This document shows, piece by piece, positions 1 to 9,971 of a stretch of 64,000 nt of DNA. Location of the stretch: NCBI GenBank assembly GCA_023614405.1, contig CM042693.1, positions 332,923,527-332,987,526 of the forward strand, given 5' to 3'. The notes beneath the pieces are model-generated. The model saw nothing but the letters and a program-made list of their open reading frames with translations. It ran no database searches and was not told the DNA's origin. Source of the DNA: Avena insularis (lineage: Eukaryota; Streptophyta; Magnoliopsida; Poales; Poaceae). The translations under genes were made by a program, and so were the position numbers. How positions within the stretch are numbered: the stretch's first letter is position 1; each line of letters opens with the position of its first letter.

Positions 1-471
1 GTCGAGGTTGGCTTCCAATCCTTTCATTATTTTCAAACCCATATGATCTAGATAACGGCGCAACGGTTCAATATGCTTAGAAGATCCTAGAGATTTTACC
101 TCGATTTTATTGATACGTCGATCGAGCTTGTCTAAGGAGGTTTGGATCCTAATTCCTACTGCTTTAGTTTCTCCAAGTAAGATTTCCTTCATTCTTGGTG
201 TTGAGTTGTACTTCTTCGAAATCACCTTTTGACCTACCATGAGATTGAACAATTTTTGTCAGTCTTTCACTATTTCCATTAGATTAAATCCGTCTTCGGC
301 TCCTAACTGATTGTCCAGACTTATTTTTCCTTCCTTCCCTTGGAATCCTCTGTGACCTTCGAAGAAGAACCTTGATAGTCTTCTTTGGCTTGAACGATGC
401 TCCATAGATGAGACATGGCTGCAGGATCTTTGGGAAGGAAGGAGTGTTGCAAAGGAAATATGTTTTGACAA
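1..471 (-). pseudogene. degenerate coding remnant of unknown family, runs off the left edge
   Basis: Read on the minus strand, one frame is open from about 471 down to the window edge except for a single stop at 259-261. The part below 240 reads as a charged, helix-prone segment that includes SLDKLDRRINKIEVKSLGSS, suggesting a coiled coil. I do not recognise the family. It flanks Gypsy-1 on the side downstream (minus sense) of the Gypsy pol scrap at 13060-13665, so it may belong to the element Gypsy-1 inserted into. That link is an inference from position only. Confidence 0.3.
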
Positions 472-1123
472 GAGAGAAAGAGAGAACTTCTAGAAGGCTT
501 ATGGAGGGTCAGAAACATGGAAAAACTCGTACTAGAAGAAAAATGGCCGGGCCCGAAAAGAATCCCAACAAATTAGGAAATAAATAGGATAAAGGAAGAA
601 TTAAAGGCGGTAACGACCACTACAACAGGAGGGTGCCTGTACGGAGCGCCCGTGCCAGATTTTATTCCAAAAATTAACCCGAAGGAAGTCGGTACAAATT
701 TTACCGAATAGGTGGTATGGACGGGACCCGCCCGTACGGTCCGCCTGTATTGGTAGTTACCAACCCTTCCATGTCGATATATATATTTTGTTTCAAAAAT
801 ATAGAAGAAAAAAATGAGAAAGAAAAGCTGAGAAGTTAACGATCACTGGTATGGGCAGAGTGCCCGTACGTCCTGGTCGTACCGAATTTGGAAAATTGAA
901 CAAAAAGTAGCTTGAGGTACAAAGAGTTTAACGACCACTACCGCCCCTCCGTACCAGGTTCGAAAAACTGGCAGTGAACTTAGAAAATCACAAGGACTTT
1001 AAAAATGCGGACGAAAATGGCAAAACAACAATTAGAACATAATTAAGTCAAGATTTTGATTACCTTGTAGTAATGAGCTAACTTAGATACCTTTTTCTCC
1101 CTTTAACTTTTGAATTAACTTCT
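472..1123. other. unassigned flank with repeated cccgtac-type motifs
   Basis: No credible gene is visible. The stretch carries several related GC-rich motifs (gcccgtac, gcccgtgcc, cgcccgtacggtccgcc) near 640-960, interspersed with AT-rich sequence. Similar motifs occur in non-coding parts of some grass Gypsy elements, so this is probably old retrotransposon sequence, but I cannot name it. Confidence 0.35.
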
Positions 1124-1128
1124 TCTCC

Positions 1129-4100
1129 TGTAGTGACCTCAGATCGATAAGGATCCTAAGTCCCTATGATTAACATGCTAGTCCCTGGATCAATAGCTAG
1201 CACTCACAGTCGATGAAATATCATGTAAAACACAAAGTCTTTATTACACGGAGAATTCAGAGTATGAATTTATTACAAAATTGCTTAGCATTAAGCTAGC
1301 TCAAATAACTGAAACATAAAAGCAGCTTGAGTCCATCAACGCCCCAGGCTTGTCGAGTGTAGACTCGCGATCCCTACGCACCTTTCAATCTTCGGACTCT
1401 GCATATAAAACGTGCAGCCAACAAGTTGGGTCAATACTTTGAATGTATTGGCAAATTACACCAAGGAGAGAAGAGACTATCTCTACATGCAGGGCTGGTA
1501 TAGGCTGTAGAGTTCATTTGCTCAAAGCTAGTTTTCTTAAGTAGAGAGAAGAGAAGATTGTCCTACTTTGTAAACATTTGCTTAGATAAAATAAGGTCGA
1601 GTGGCACACGAGGATATTCACAAGTGTCCAAACAACCAAACACTTGGATATTACGCGCAAGTGACACTTGGATATTACACCAAGTTCCCAAAATCCCACC
1701 CATTGGCGATATTCGCACACCATGGGGTTTTCAAAACTTTGTTTTAGAAAGAGAGGAAAGATCCTTGAGCTCCATCCTTCGGATGCTCAATGTTGTTACA
1801 TTTCATGAACACGGCTGATCGATCAGATTGCAATACTCTCGAGAGTTTGTGCACTTTACCCACAATCCATGATCAAGACCTTTTACAGACAAGACCATGG
1901 CGAGGCTTTCCCTTAGTAGCCCCTCTACCTTCTGGATCCAACCGTGCCAAGAACCTACAAATGTTGGTACCCAGGTGAGGTTTCCCACTAAGTACTTGGC
2001 CAAGACAGAACCCATAATGTATTGTGGTTGCACTAGAAGCTTCTGAATTCTGAAACATGGCAGACTTCTTTGATTCCTGGGCGGCCGTCCTCCACCAAAA
2101 TCTCACTCGTTGTCCCAACAACCATTCCGCCCAGAAGAAAACTTAGTTTTATTTTGAAGTGGATTTGAGAAGAAAAGTTTGCTCTAGAGAGCCTTTATAC
2201 TTAGAAAAATTCATTGTCTTTCGAATCCCCCAACGGTACTTTGTATATATAGCATAGCAAGCAGTACTTAGAAAAAACAGGGGTAACCTATTAGGAGTGG
2301 AAAAAAATCCTAAGTATAGAGCTACTCATGGCATACTACAAATCACCGCACTTGCAAAATAATACTAAGGAAAAATTCTACTAGAACATCCTACACATGC
2401 ATACTACAGAATTTTGAAGACCACATGCATAGAACCAAAACTGGGACAAAAGTTATGAACAAGTGGTTTAACTTGCCTTTATCCAAGCAGCACTCTACAC
2501 AATAGCACTCCTTAGCGCACTCCGAACAATCTAACGAATCACAAACAAAGATCTGATCACAACTTGCTCAAAACATGTCACAGAGGTAATCATGCATGCA
2601 TGCAACATGGTATTTTATGCGAGATTGGTTCTTCTAAATTGACCAAGGTAGCAATATTGAGTTGCAATGGTGTGAGGGTGTCACTAGGATTGATTTCCCA
2701 AAGGTTTAGATCTAATTGAGTCACTAAAACAATTCCTAGGGTTAAAGGAGATCAAACCATCTAATTAGCTCCAAACTAGATCTAATGATCTTAAGCAAGG
2801 TTTTATAATTTTGTTCAGCAGATATTGTGGAAACAAAGTTATCGCAACAAGAATCAATTAAAACAGAATTTTAATTATTTTTTATAGAATAAGCACTCTA
2901 ATCTAATGATTAAAATATACACCTAAAAACTTACGGTAAACTTAGATTTATATTGCAGATCTGGATTCTACTTAAAATTATGAATCCAACGGTATATTAT
3001 AAGCTAAATTTGGCCAAATATTCAATTTTATATGATTTTCACAATGTTTAGATCAAATCTGCAAAATTCAAACCAAACTATCTTAACCCTAACTCGAAAC
3101 GCGCCAAGTGGCAGCGCCTGGTTGGTCCAGCTGGCCAGGCGGGTGTGGCCGGCCTGGCGCAGCTTGCCATGCGGCGGCTGTGATCTTGGTCGGTACCCCT
3201 TCGCCCCTCCTTCTACTCTGGCCCGCACAACTACGATCGGACGGTTTGAGAGGGCGCGGCGTCTTCTGATGGCGGTGGCGTGGCGGCGGGCAGTGGCGTC
3301 GGTGACGAAGGTTGGCGGCGCTCTGGTGGCTCCCCGAGGTGGCGGCGTGGTCGACGACGCACGTCTGGGCCCTACGGTCACGCTCGTGTCCTCGTCGTTT
3401 CTCCTTGCTTCCCCGACTATCGGCAGAGTCCCGCCGATCTCCTCCGTCCCTGGCGGCTCTCCGGCGAGCAATCGCGAGCGAGTTCCTGCGAGAGAGAAGG
3501 GGAAAGGCACGCGGCTAGAATTAGTGGTGGATGGAGAAGCTCCAGAGGGAGGAAGGAGCAAGGGAGGGGGCTTCGAACCGTCCCGGCGAGGTTGACGCGA
3601 CGGCGGCGATGCGGTTCGTCGCTGGCTAGGGTTTTTTGCAAGAAAAGAATCGAGCGGGGGGGGGGGGGGTACGCGAGGGTGGCGGGGTTTATATGGGGGT
3701 GGAGTCTTGGCGTCGGGGGCACGGACTGCTTTCCGATTCGGTCGGAGTCCGACCATCTCCATGACAGCGAGTTCCATGAGGAGGAAGGGATGACGTGGGT
3801 CAGCGTGTTCGTGGTGGAAGGGGAAGTGGGCTGGCTGGTGCGGTAGGCTAGCTTGCAGAGCATGGGTGAAATTTGGCGCTGACCAGTTAGGTTAGGTCGC
3901 CTCTTTTTTTTTCCTTTTTCCTTTTAACTTTTATCAAATTCTGTTTTAGTAAAACCCAATTAACTTTTGCATACTAAGTCCAAATTTGATGAAACTTGTT
4001 TCTAAATTTTTATAAAATTAAGGTGGTCAACATAGGACCAATGGTTTGATGTTTCTCAAGGTTTTTAGTAGGGTCAAGCTTGTGTACAACAATAATGCCT

Positions 4101-4238
4101 ACATAAAGAAATCTTTATTAGGGTTTTGGTTGGTTTAGGTGTTAGGATTTTGTTGCAAATTATTATTTGTAGGGTGCAATGATGCAAGGATGATGCATGC
4201 CACTAATAACATCCTAATATAAAATCTGGGATGTTACA
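1129..4238 (-). repeat. Gypsy-1 3' LTR
   Basis: This direct repeat matches 9972-13050 over its whole length. On the plus strand it runs from TGTAGTGACC to GGATGTTACA. It contains a GC-rich segment (about 3100-3850) with open frames on both strands that I read as promoter/leader rather than genes, plus a G-run near 3656-3669. The distal AT-rich part (3900-4238) is nearly identical to the other LTR, whereas the GC-rich segment differs strongly. Confidence 0.93.
3687..3693 (-). promoter_or_regulatory. putative LTR TATA box (Gypsy-1 3' LTR)
   Basis: On the minus strand the sequence CCCATATAAACCCCG sits between AT-rich LTR sequence upstream and a GC-rich leader that includes AAAAAACCCTAGCC. A TATAAA core with such a leader is typical of grass promoters. 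The site is conserved in the other LTR at 12522-12528. No transcript evidence is available. Confidence 0.5.
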
Positions 4239-4252
4239 AACCTACCCCCCTT
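4239..4252 (-). other. polypurine tract of Gypsy-1
   Basis: The minus strand reads AAGGGGGGTAGGTT immediately before the 3' LTR start TGTAACATCCC. This purine run is the expected plus-strand priming site for reverse transcription. It overlaps the pol stop codon (4251-4253), so pol coding ends practically at the LTR. Confidence 0.85.
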
Positions 4253-7200
4253 AAGGAGAATCTCGTCCTCGAGATTCGGGTTGGCTAGCAAATAGGTGTG
4301 GGTGTTCTGCCTTCAAGTCTTCTTCACGCTCCCACGTAGCTTCTTCCTCGGAGTGGTGGTTCCATTGTACTTTGCAGAATCTTATAGTCTTGGTGCGGGT
4401 AATCCTTTCGGTTGTCTCCAGTATTTTGATGGGTTTTTCCTCATAGGTAAGGTCATTCTCCAATTGAACCTCATCTAGGGGAACGGTGTCTCTTAGCGGT
4501 GTTTCGGCCATCTCCGGGTGACACTTCTTTAGTTGCGACACATGAAACACATCATGAACAGTCAGTCCTTCCGGCAACTCCAACTGATAAGCAACTTCCC
4601 CTTTACGGGCCAGAACCTTATATGGTCCTATGAATCGTGGGGATAACTTGCCCTTGATTCCGAACCTCTTGACTCCTCGTAGGGGTGAAACTTGGAGATA
4701 CGCACGGTCCCCTATTTCATAGGCCACATCTCTGCGCTTGGAATCAGCGTAACTCTTCTGTCGGGATTGGTCTACCTTTAGCCTATCCTGAATTTGCCGT
4801 ACTTTTTCTTCGGCATCCTTTATCAATTCAGGTCCAAAAAGACTGCGTTCACCAACTCCATTCCATAGCAGCGGAGTCCTACACTTCCTGCCATATAGAA
4901 CTTCAAACGGAGCCATCTTGATACTTGTCTGGTAGATGTTGTTGTATGAGAACTCAGCATACGGTAGGTTATCGTCCCAACTAGACCCATAGTCTAGTGC
5001 GCAAGCTCTCAACATATCTTCCAAAATTTGATTCACCCTTTCTGTTTGGCCATCCGTTTGCGGGTGAAAGGCAGTGCTGAATTCTAGTCAGGTTCCAAGA
5101 GACTCATGTAGTTGTCGCCAGAACTTTGAAGTAAACTGGGTGCCTCTGTCTGACACAATTCCCTTGGGAACATCATGTAGGCTTACAATCCTTGACATGT
5201 ATATCTTAGCAAGCTTAGCACTTGTATATGTGGTCTTTACGGGGATGAAGTGAGCCACCTTGGTGAAGCGGTCCACCACTACCCAGATAGAATCAAATCC
5301 AGAACGAGTCCGGGGCAATCCCGTGATGAAATCCATGCCTACCTTGTCCCACTTCCAGTCGGGTATTGGTAGTGGTGGAAGTAGCCCTGCCGGTTTCTGA
5401 TGCTCGGCTTTAACTCTATTGCATACATCACACAGAGAAATATACTCTGCAATATCTCTCTTTAGGTTATTCCACCAGAATCTATCCTTCACATCCATGT
5501 ACATCTTCGTGTTACCTGGATGAATTTAGTATGGCGAATCATGAGCTTCTTGTAAAATCATCTTCCTAATATCGGGGTCATTGGGAACACACAGACGCTT
5601 CCCATACCAGAGGGTTCCTTGTTCGTCCAGACGAAATTCTTTAGTCTTCCCTTCACTTATCCTGATTCTTATTTCCTCCAACTCTTTATCTCCCTTCTGT
5701 GCTTCCTTGATTCTCTCTTGGAAGGTGGACACTATTTCCATAGTTGCTACGTGTCCTTTCGGAACTATTTCTAGCCTGAGATCCCTAAATTGCTTGCATA
5801 AATCCTCTGGAAGTTCCCCTGCGGTAAGTCCATTTACATACACCTTACGACTTAAGGCATCAGCCACCACGTTTGCCTTTCCGGGGTGGTACTGTAAATC
5901 CAAGTCATAATCCTTAATTAGCTCAAGCCATCTCCGTTGTCTCATATTCAACTCCTTTTGGGTGAAGATGTACTTCAAACTCTTGTGATCTGTGAACACA
6001 TCACAATGTTTGCCCATGAGGTAGTGCCTCCATACCTTGAGTGCATGAACCACAGACGCAAGTTCCAAATCATGGGTGGGGTAGTTGTGTTCGTGGTTCT
6101 TAAGTTGTCGGGAGGCATAGGATACCACTTTCCCATCCTGCATCAATACACTTCCAAGTCCTTGTCGAGAAGCATCACAATAGACTTGAAAATCCTTCTG
6201 GATATCAGGCAGACACAGCACTGGCGCCGTTACAAGGCGTTTCTTCAACTCTTGAAAACTTGCTTCACATGCCTCGGTCCATAGGAATTTCTTTTCCTTC
6301 TTCAATAGTTCCGTCACGGGTTTTGCTATTTTGGAAAAGTTTTCAATGAACCTCCGGTAATAACCTCCGAGGCCCAAGAAGCTTCTAATATCCCCCACAT
6401 TCTTGGGTGACTCCCATTCTGTCACGGAAGCTACCTTACTAGGATCTACGAAAACTCCTTTTGCCGACACAACATGACCAAGGAATCCCACTTCCTTTAA
6501 CCAGAACTCGCATTTGCTGAATTTGGCATACAACTTGTGTTCTCTTAGCTTCTCCATGATAAGGCGCAGATGTTTCTCATGTTCCTTCTCATCCTTAGAG
6601 TATATGAGTATATCATCTATGAATACCACGATAAACTTGTCCAAATATTCCATGAACACTTTGTTCATCATGGTCATGAAGTATGCTGGAGCATTGGTCA
6701 GACCAAACGACATTACAGTGTACTCATACAATCCGTATCTTGTGGTGAATGCTGTTTTGGGCACATCCTATTCTCGAATCTTTAGCTGAAAGTAGCCTGA
6801 TCGCAGATCGATCTTTGAGAACACACTTGCTCCCTTTAACTGGTCAAACAAGTCATTGATGTTGGGCAGAGGATACTTATTCTTAATCGTCACTTCGTTC
6901 AACGAGCGGTAGTCCACAACCAGCCTCTTGGTCTTATCCTTATTTTCCACAAATAGGACGGGTGCTCCCCAAGATGACGCGCTGGGTTGGATGAACCCCT
7001 TGTCCAATTGTTCCCTAAGCTGTTTCTTGAGTTCCTTTAACTCGTCCACATCTATCTTGTATGGTCTCTTAGCTATCGGCCCCGTGCCTGGCATCAAGTC
7101 AATGAGGAACTCGATATCACGCTCGGGCGGCATTCCGGGTAGCTCCTCTGGAAAGACATCTGGGTATTCCTTTACAATAGGTACCTCCTCCAAGCTAACC

Positions 7201-7923
7201 CCCTTAAGAGAGTTCACCATGGCTTCCTTGAGTGCAAAATTTGACTTGATACGAATTCTCTTCCCTTCCGGTGTTGTGAGCATGACAGTCCTTTTGGCAC
7301 AATCTATGACTCCTTCATATTCGGTCATCCAATTCATGCCCAAAATTATGTCTAATCCTTGTGATTCTAGAACTACTAGACTTGTGGGAAAGATGTGTGT
7401 CCCAATCCTTAGTTCTAATTCCCAGCAACCGGAGTTTGCCACTATTTCTCCCCCAGGAGAACTTACCCTTAGAGGAAAATTTATAGTCTCCGTTGGTATC
7501 TTGCCTCTATCCACAAATACCCTTGATATGAATGAATGCGATGCACCAGTATCAAAAAGAACAACCGCGGGAATATAATTGAGTTTGAACTTACCAATCA
7601 CAGAGTCTGGCGCATCACAAGCATCCTCCATAGAAACATGATTTACTGTGGCTTTGACAAACGGATTTGGCTTCTTCCCGTTTCCATTGCCATGGTTGTG
7701 TCCATTTCCATTCCCATTGCCATTGCCATTCTTCTTCTCGGGGCAAGAGGTTGCATAGTGCCCTGTCCTGTTGCACTTAAAGCATGTCACCTCACTGAGA
7801 TCCTTTCCATTGCTGCCATTCCCATTGCAGTTTTTATGCCCATTGTGTTTGTGGCCACCATGGTTATGACCGTTATGGTTGTGGCCATTATTGTTATAAG
7901 GTGGAGGCGAAGAGTTGCGCTGC
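4251..7923 (-). pseudogene. Gypsy-1 zinc knuckle, protease, RT, RNase H, integrase and chromodomain-like region
   Basis: One minus-strand frame runs from about 7790 to 4251 and is broken only by stops at 6768-6770, 5526-5528 and 5088-5090. In order: a CX2CX4HX4C zinc knuckle ([14 protein letters not shown]), aspartic protease ([10 protein letters not shown]), RT with the FIDDILIYS active site, RNase H, an integrase zinc finger ending CDVC, a DDE core (MDFITGLP, VSDRGTQFT, GQTERVNQ), then a chromodomain-like tail with TWEREEDL. Two of the three stops sit where the Gypsy-2 relative has a Tyr or Arg codon, and the third is an amber where its relative has Gln. The region encoded replication and integration functions. 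With three nonsense changes it is now a pseudogene, though apparently free of frameshifts. Confidence 0.93.
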
Positions 7924-8653
7924 TTACGTCTGAACAGAGTGCTTGTGAGGGTTAGATTTCCTCTTGCGGTTTTCTATGCTCTTCCTCTTTGACTCAACCA
8001 CAATGGCTCTGTCTAGGAGTTCCTGAAAGTTGTCAAATTTCTGAGCCACAAGCTGAATGGATATCTCATCATTGAGCCCTCTTAAGAATTCCTCCTGTCT
8101 CTTGGCATCAGTAGAAACATCATCGGGTGCATAACGGGCTAGCTTATTGAAAATCTCACCATACTCGGTGACAGAACGGTGCAGCTGGTGTAGGTCACGA
8201 AACTCGCGCCTCTTCAGAGTCATGACACCAGCAGCCACATGATGAGTGCGAAAAGCTAACTCAAACTGATCCCAAGTGATAGCATCAATATCCGGGTGGG
8301 TGACTTGGTAGTTACCCCACCATTCTGCAGCAGGTCCTTCAAGCTGGTGTGCGGCATAACGCACTGCCCATCGGCTCAGCTTGCACGGTGTCTAGCTTCT
8401 TGTTGATCGTACGCAGCCAGTCATCAGCGATGATTGGTCCAGTGCTGCTAGTGAAGGTAGGTGGGTTCAGCCTCAAAAACCGAGTCAAGCGATCCTGTTG
8501 AGGAGGTGGCGGAGGTGGTGGTGGTGGCGGGTTGTTGTTGTTGTTGTTGTTGTTTTGCATGTTCTGAGTGAGCAGTTGGATCAGCTGGTTCTGAGTGGCC
8601 AAAAGTTATGCTATTTCTGGCGGGATTTCGGAGTTCGCACGTCTTGGCGGCAT
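7924..8653 (-). pseudogene. Gypsy-1 gag (capsid) remnant
   Basis: Capsid protein gene of the element. It starts at ATG 8651-8653 (MPPRRANSE, matching the Gypsy-2 gag start MPPRRANPN). An in-frame TAA lies near 8606. A low-complexity poly-Asn/poly-Pro stretch (about 8480-8560) precedes the retrotransposon gag core with LTRFLRLNPPTF, then HQLEGPAAEWWGNY and TKRREF-like capsid motifs to 7924. The frame changes near 8350-8364 and again near 7924, before the zinc knuckle that lies in the pol frame. At least one stop and two frameshifts make it non-functional. Confidence 0.88.
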
Positions 8654-8866
8654 CTGTGGGGTTTAAGAGAATAGTTAAGAAATAGACAGAAAGACTAAGT
8701 AGTAAACTTCTACCCTTATGAAAACACACCAAGCACACAAGGCACACAAGACATAACAACACAGCTTAACACAGAAAACAACCAAATTTAACTAAACCAG
8801 ACTTGTCTTGGTATTTATTACAATCGCGAATAACGTTCTACTATAGAATTAAAGGTGGTCCAACTA
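8654..8866 (-). other. spacer between accessory ORF and gag in Gypsy-1
   Basis: About 210 bp separate the accessory ORF stop from the gag start. It contains short direct repeats of the acacaaggc type. No coding or RNA feature is seen. Confidence 0.5.
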
Positions 8867-9808
8867 TTACATATCTTCCACACCTTCCTCTTCCTCGTCC
8901 TCGAACGAGTAGCCTTCCTGCTCTAAGGTTGTCTTGTACAACTCCATCTCCTTCGTGGTGGCTTCAAGCTTCTCTTGGAGGTCCTTAATCTCATCTTGCA
9001 GCTTTTTGGTGGTGGCTTCTAGCTGCTCCTGAAGTCCCTCCTTCTCGCTTTGTAGCTCCTCCACTAGGCTTGACTTCTTCGTGGTTTCAAGTTGCTTTGC
9101 CAAGTCCCTCTTTGAAGCACACACATCATTGATTATCTTGCAAAGGCCTTCAGTTTGCACTTCAGCTCCATCGATCTGCTGTTTGAGTTCCCTAATTCTC
9201 TTGTTTTTATTTATCACCCTCTTCTCTTGGTTAGCGAACTTCTTCTCTTGGTCCTGGAACTTTATCTCTTGGAGCTTCATTGCCTCCTCCTGCTGCTTGA
9301 TCATTTCCTCCTTCTCCTTGATGAGGGCGCATAGCTCGTCGTTCTTCAACATCTCGAGGAAGGTACCCTTTTCAAGGTCATGGATGTGGCACTCCAAATC
9401 TTGATATTGGGTCCTTCGGCGCTTGGTAGAAGTTCTTTCTTCAAAGGTTAACTCCATGGGAATTCCTTCCTCATCTCGTCTTCCAAAGAGGCCGCCGCAG
9501 TGTCCTTGGAGAGCTTCATGATGACGTCCACATAGGCGACCAATGAGTTTCTGCAAGCTGATGCTAAGGGCTTTCTCCTTGGAATCGCTAACAATGTGGA
9601 TTGCTATGTCTTCCTCCGGATTCTTGCCTCGCTCTTGTCCTGGCTGGATGACTTTGACTCCCCAATAGCCGTCCTTGTGGAGTTTCTTCATTGTGCTCCC
9701 CTGGATTGTTGGGAGAGGAAGGTCCAAACGTGTGAGTAGGTCCATGAGGCATCCACCAAAGCGAAGAGGCTCGATGTCCGCGACGGTGTCATAGAGGAAG
9801 CTTGTCAT
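8867..9808 (-). CDS. intact accessory coiled-coil ORF upstream of gag (Gypsy-1)
   Basis: An uninterrupted frame of about 313 codons starts at ATG 9806-9808 (MTSFLYDTVADIEPLRFG). An upstream in-frame extension to 9910 exists but falls in leader-like sequence. Residues 1-130 form a globular part with LPLPTIQG and LIGRLCGRHHEALQGHCG. The remainder is a long, Lys/Glu/Gln-rich coiled coil with heptad-like repeats such as LQEQLEATTKKLQDE and LQEKLEATTKEME. It ends in an acidic tail (EDEEEEGVEDM). The same protein, broken, is in Gypsy-2 at 45470 onward. Its function is unknown. It lies between the primer site and gag, outside the usual gag-pol plan. It remains open while gag and pol have decayed. 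Confidence 0.75.
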   Translation of the reverse strand: MTSFLYDTVADIEPLRFGGCLMDLLTRLDLPLPTIQGSTMKKLHKDGYWGVKVIQPGQERGKNPEEDIAIHIVSDSKEKALSISLQKLIGRLCGRHHEALQGHCGGLFGRRDEEGIPMELTFEERTSTKRRRTQYQDLECHIHDLEKGTFLEMLKNDELCALIKEKEEMIKQQEEAMKLQEIKFQDQEKKFANQEKRVINKNKRIRELKQQIDGAEVQTEGLCKIINDVCASKRDLAKQLETTKKSSLVEELQSEKEGLQEQLEATTKKLQDEIKDLQEKLEATTKEMELYKTTLEQEGYSFEDEEEEGVEDM

Positions 9809-9958
9809 CTTTAAGTTAGAAGAATGAAAGTTAGATACTAAAACAAGTAGAGGAAAGCAGATACTAGAAGTGCGGAAAAATAACTTAGTAGAAAAACAAG
9901 TAAGGCACATAAGTTAGAGGTGGTTCCAGTCCTAGGGTCACGTCCTACGAACAGCGAT

Positions 9959-9971
9959 GTGCTCGATACCA
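9959..9971 (-). other. primer-binding site of Gypsy-1
   Basis: The minus strand reads TGGTATCGAGCAC directly after the 5' LTR. It is close to the TGGTATCAGAGC motif complementary to the 3' end of initiator Met-tRNA, with one apparent change. The adjacent LTR edge is altered relative to the 3' LTR. Confidence 0.8.

Noticed and set aside
3028..3863. Long overlapping ORFs on both strands in the GC-rich part of the Gypsy-1 LTR (and at 11965-12720)
   Set aside because: Open frames on both strands, Pro/Arg/Ser-rich translation and many indels between the two LTR copies point to base composition, not coding.
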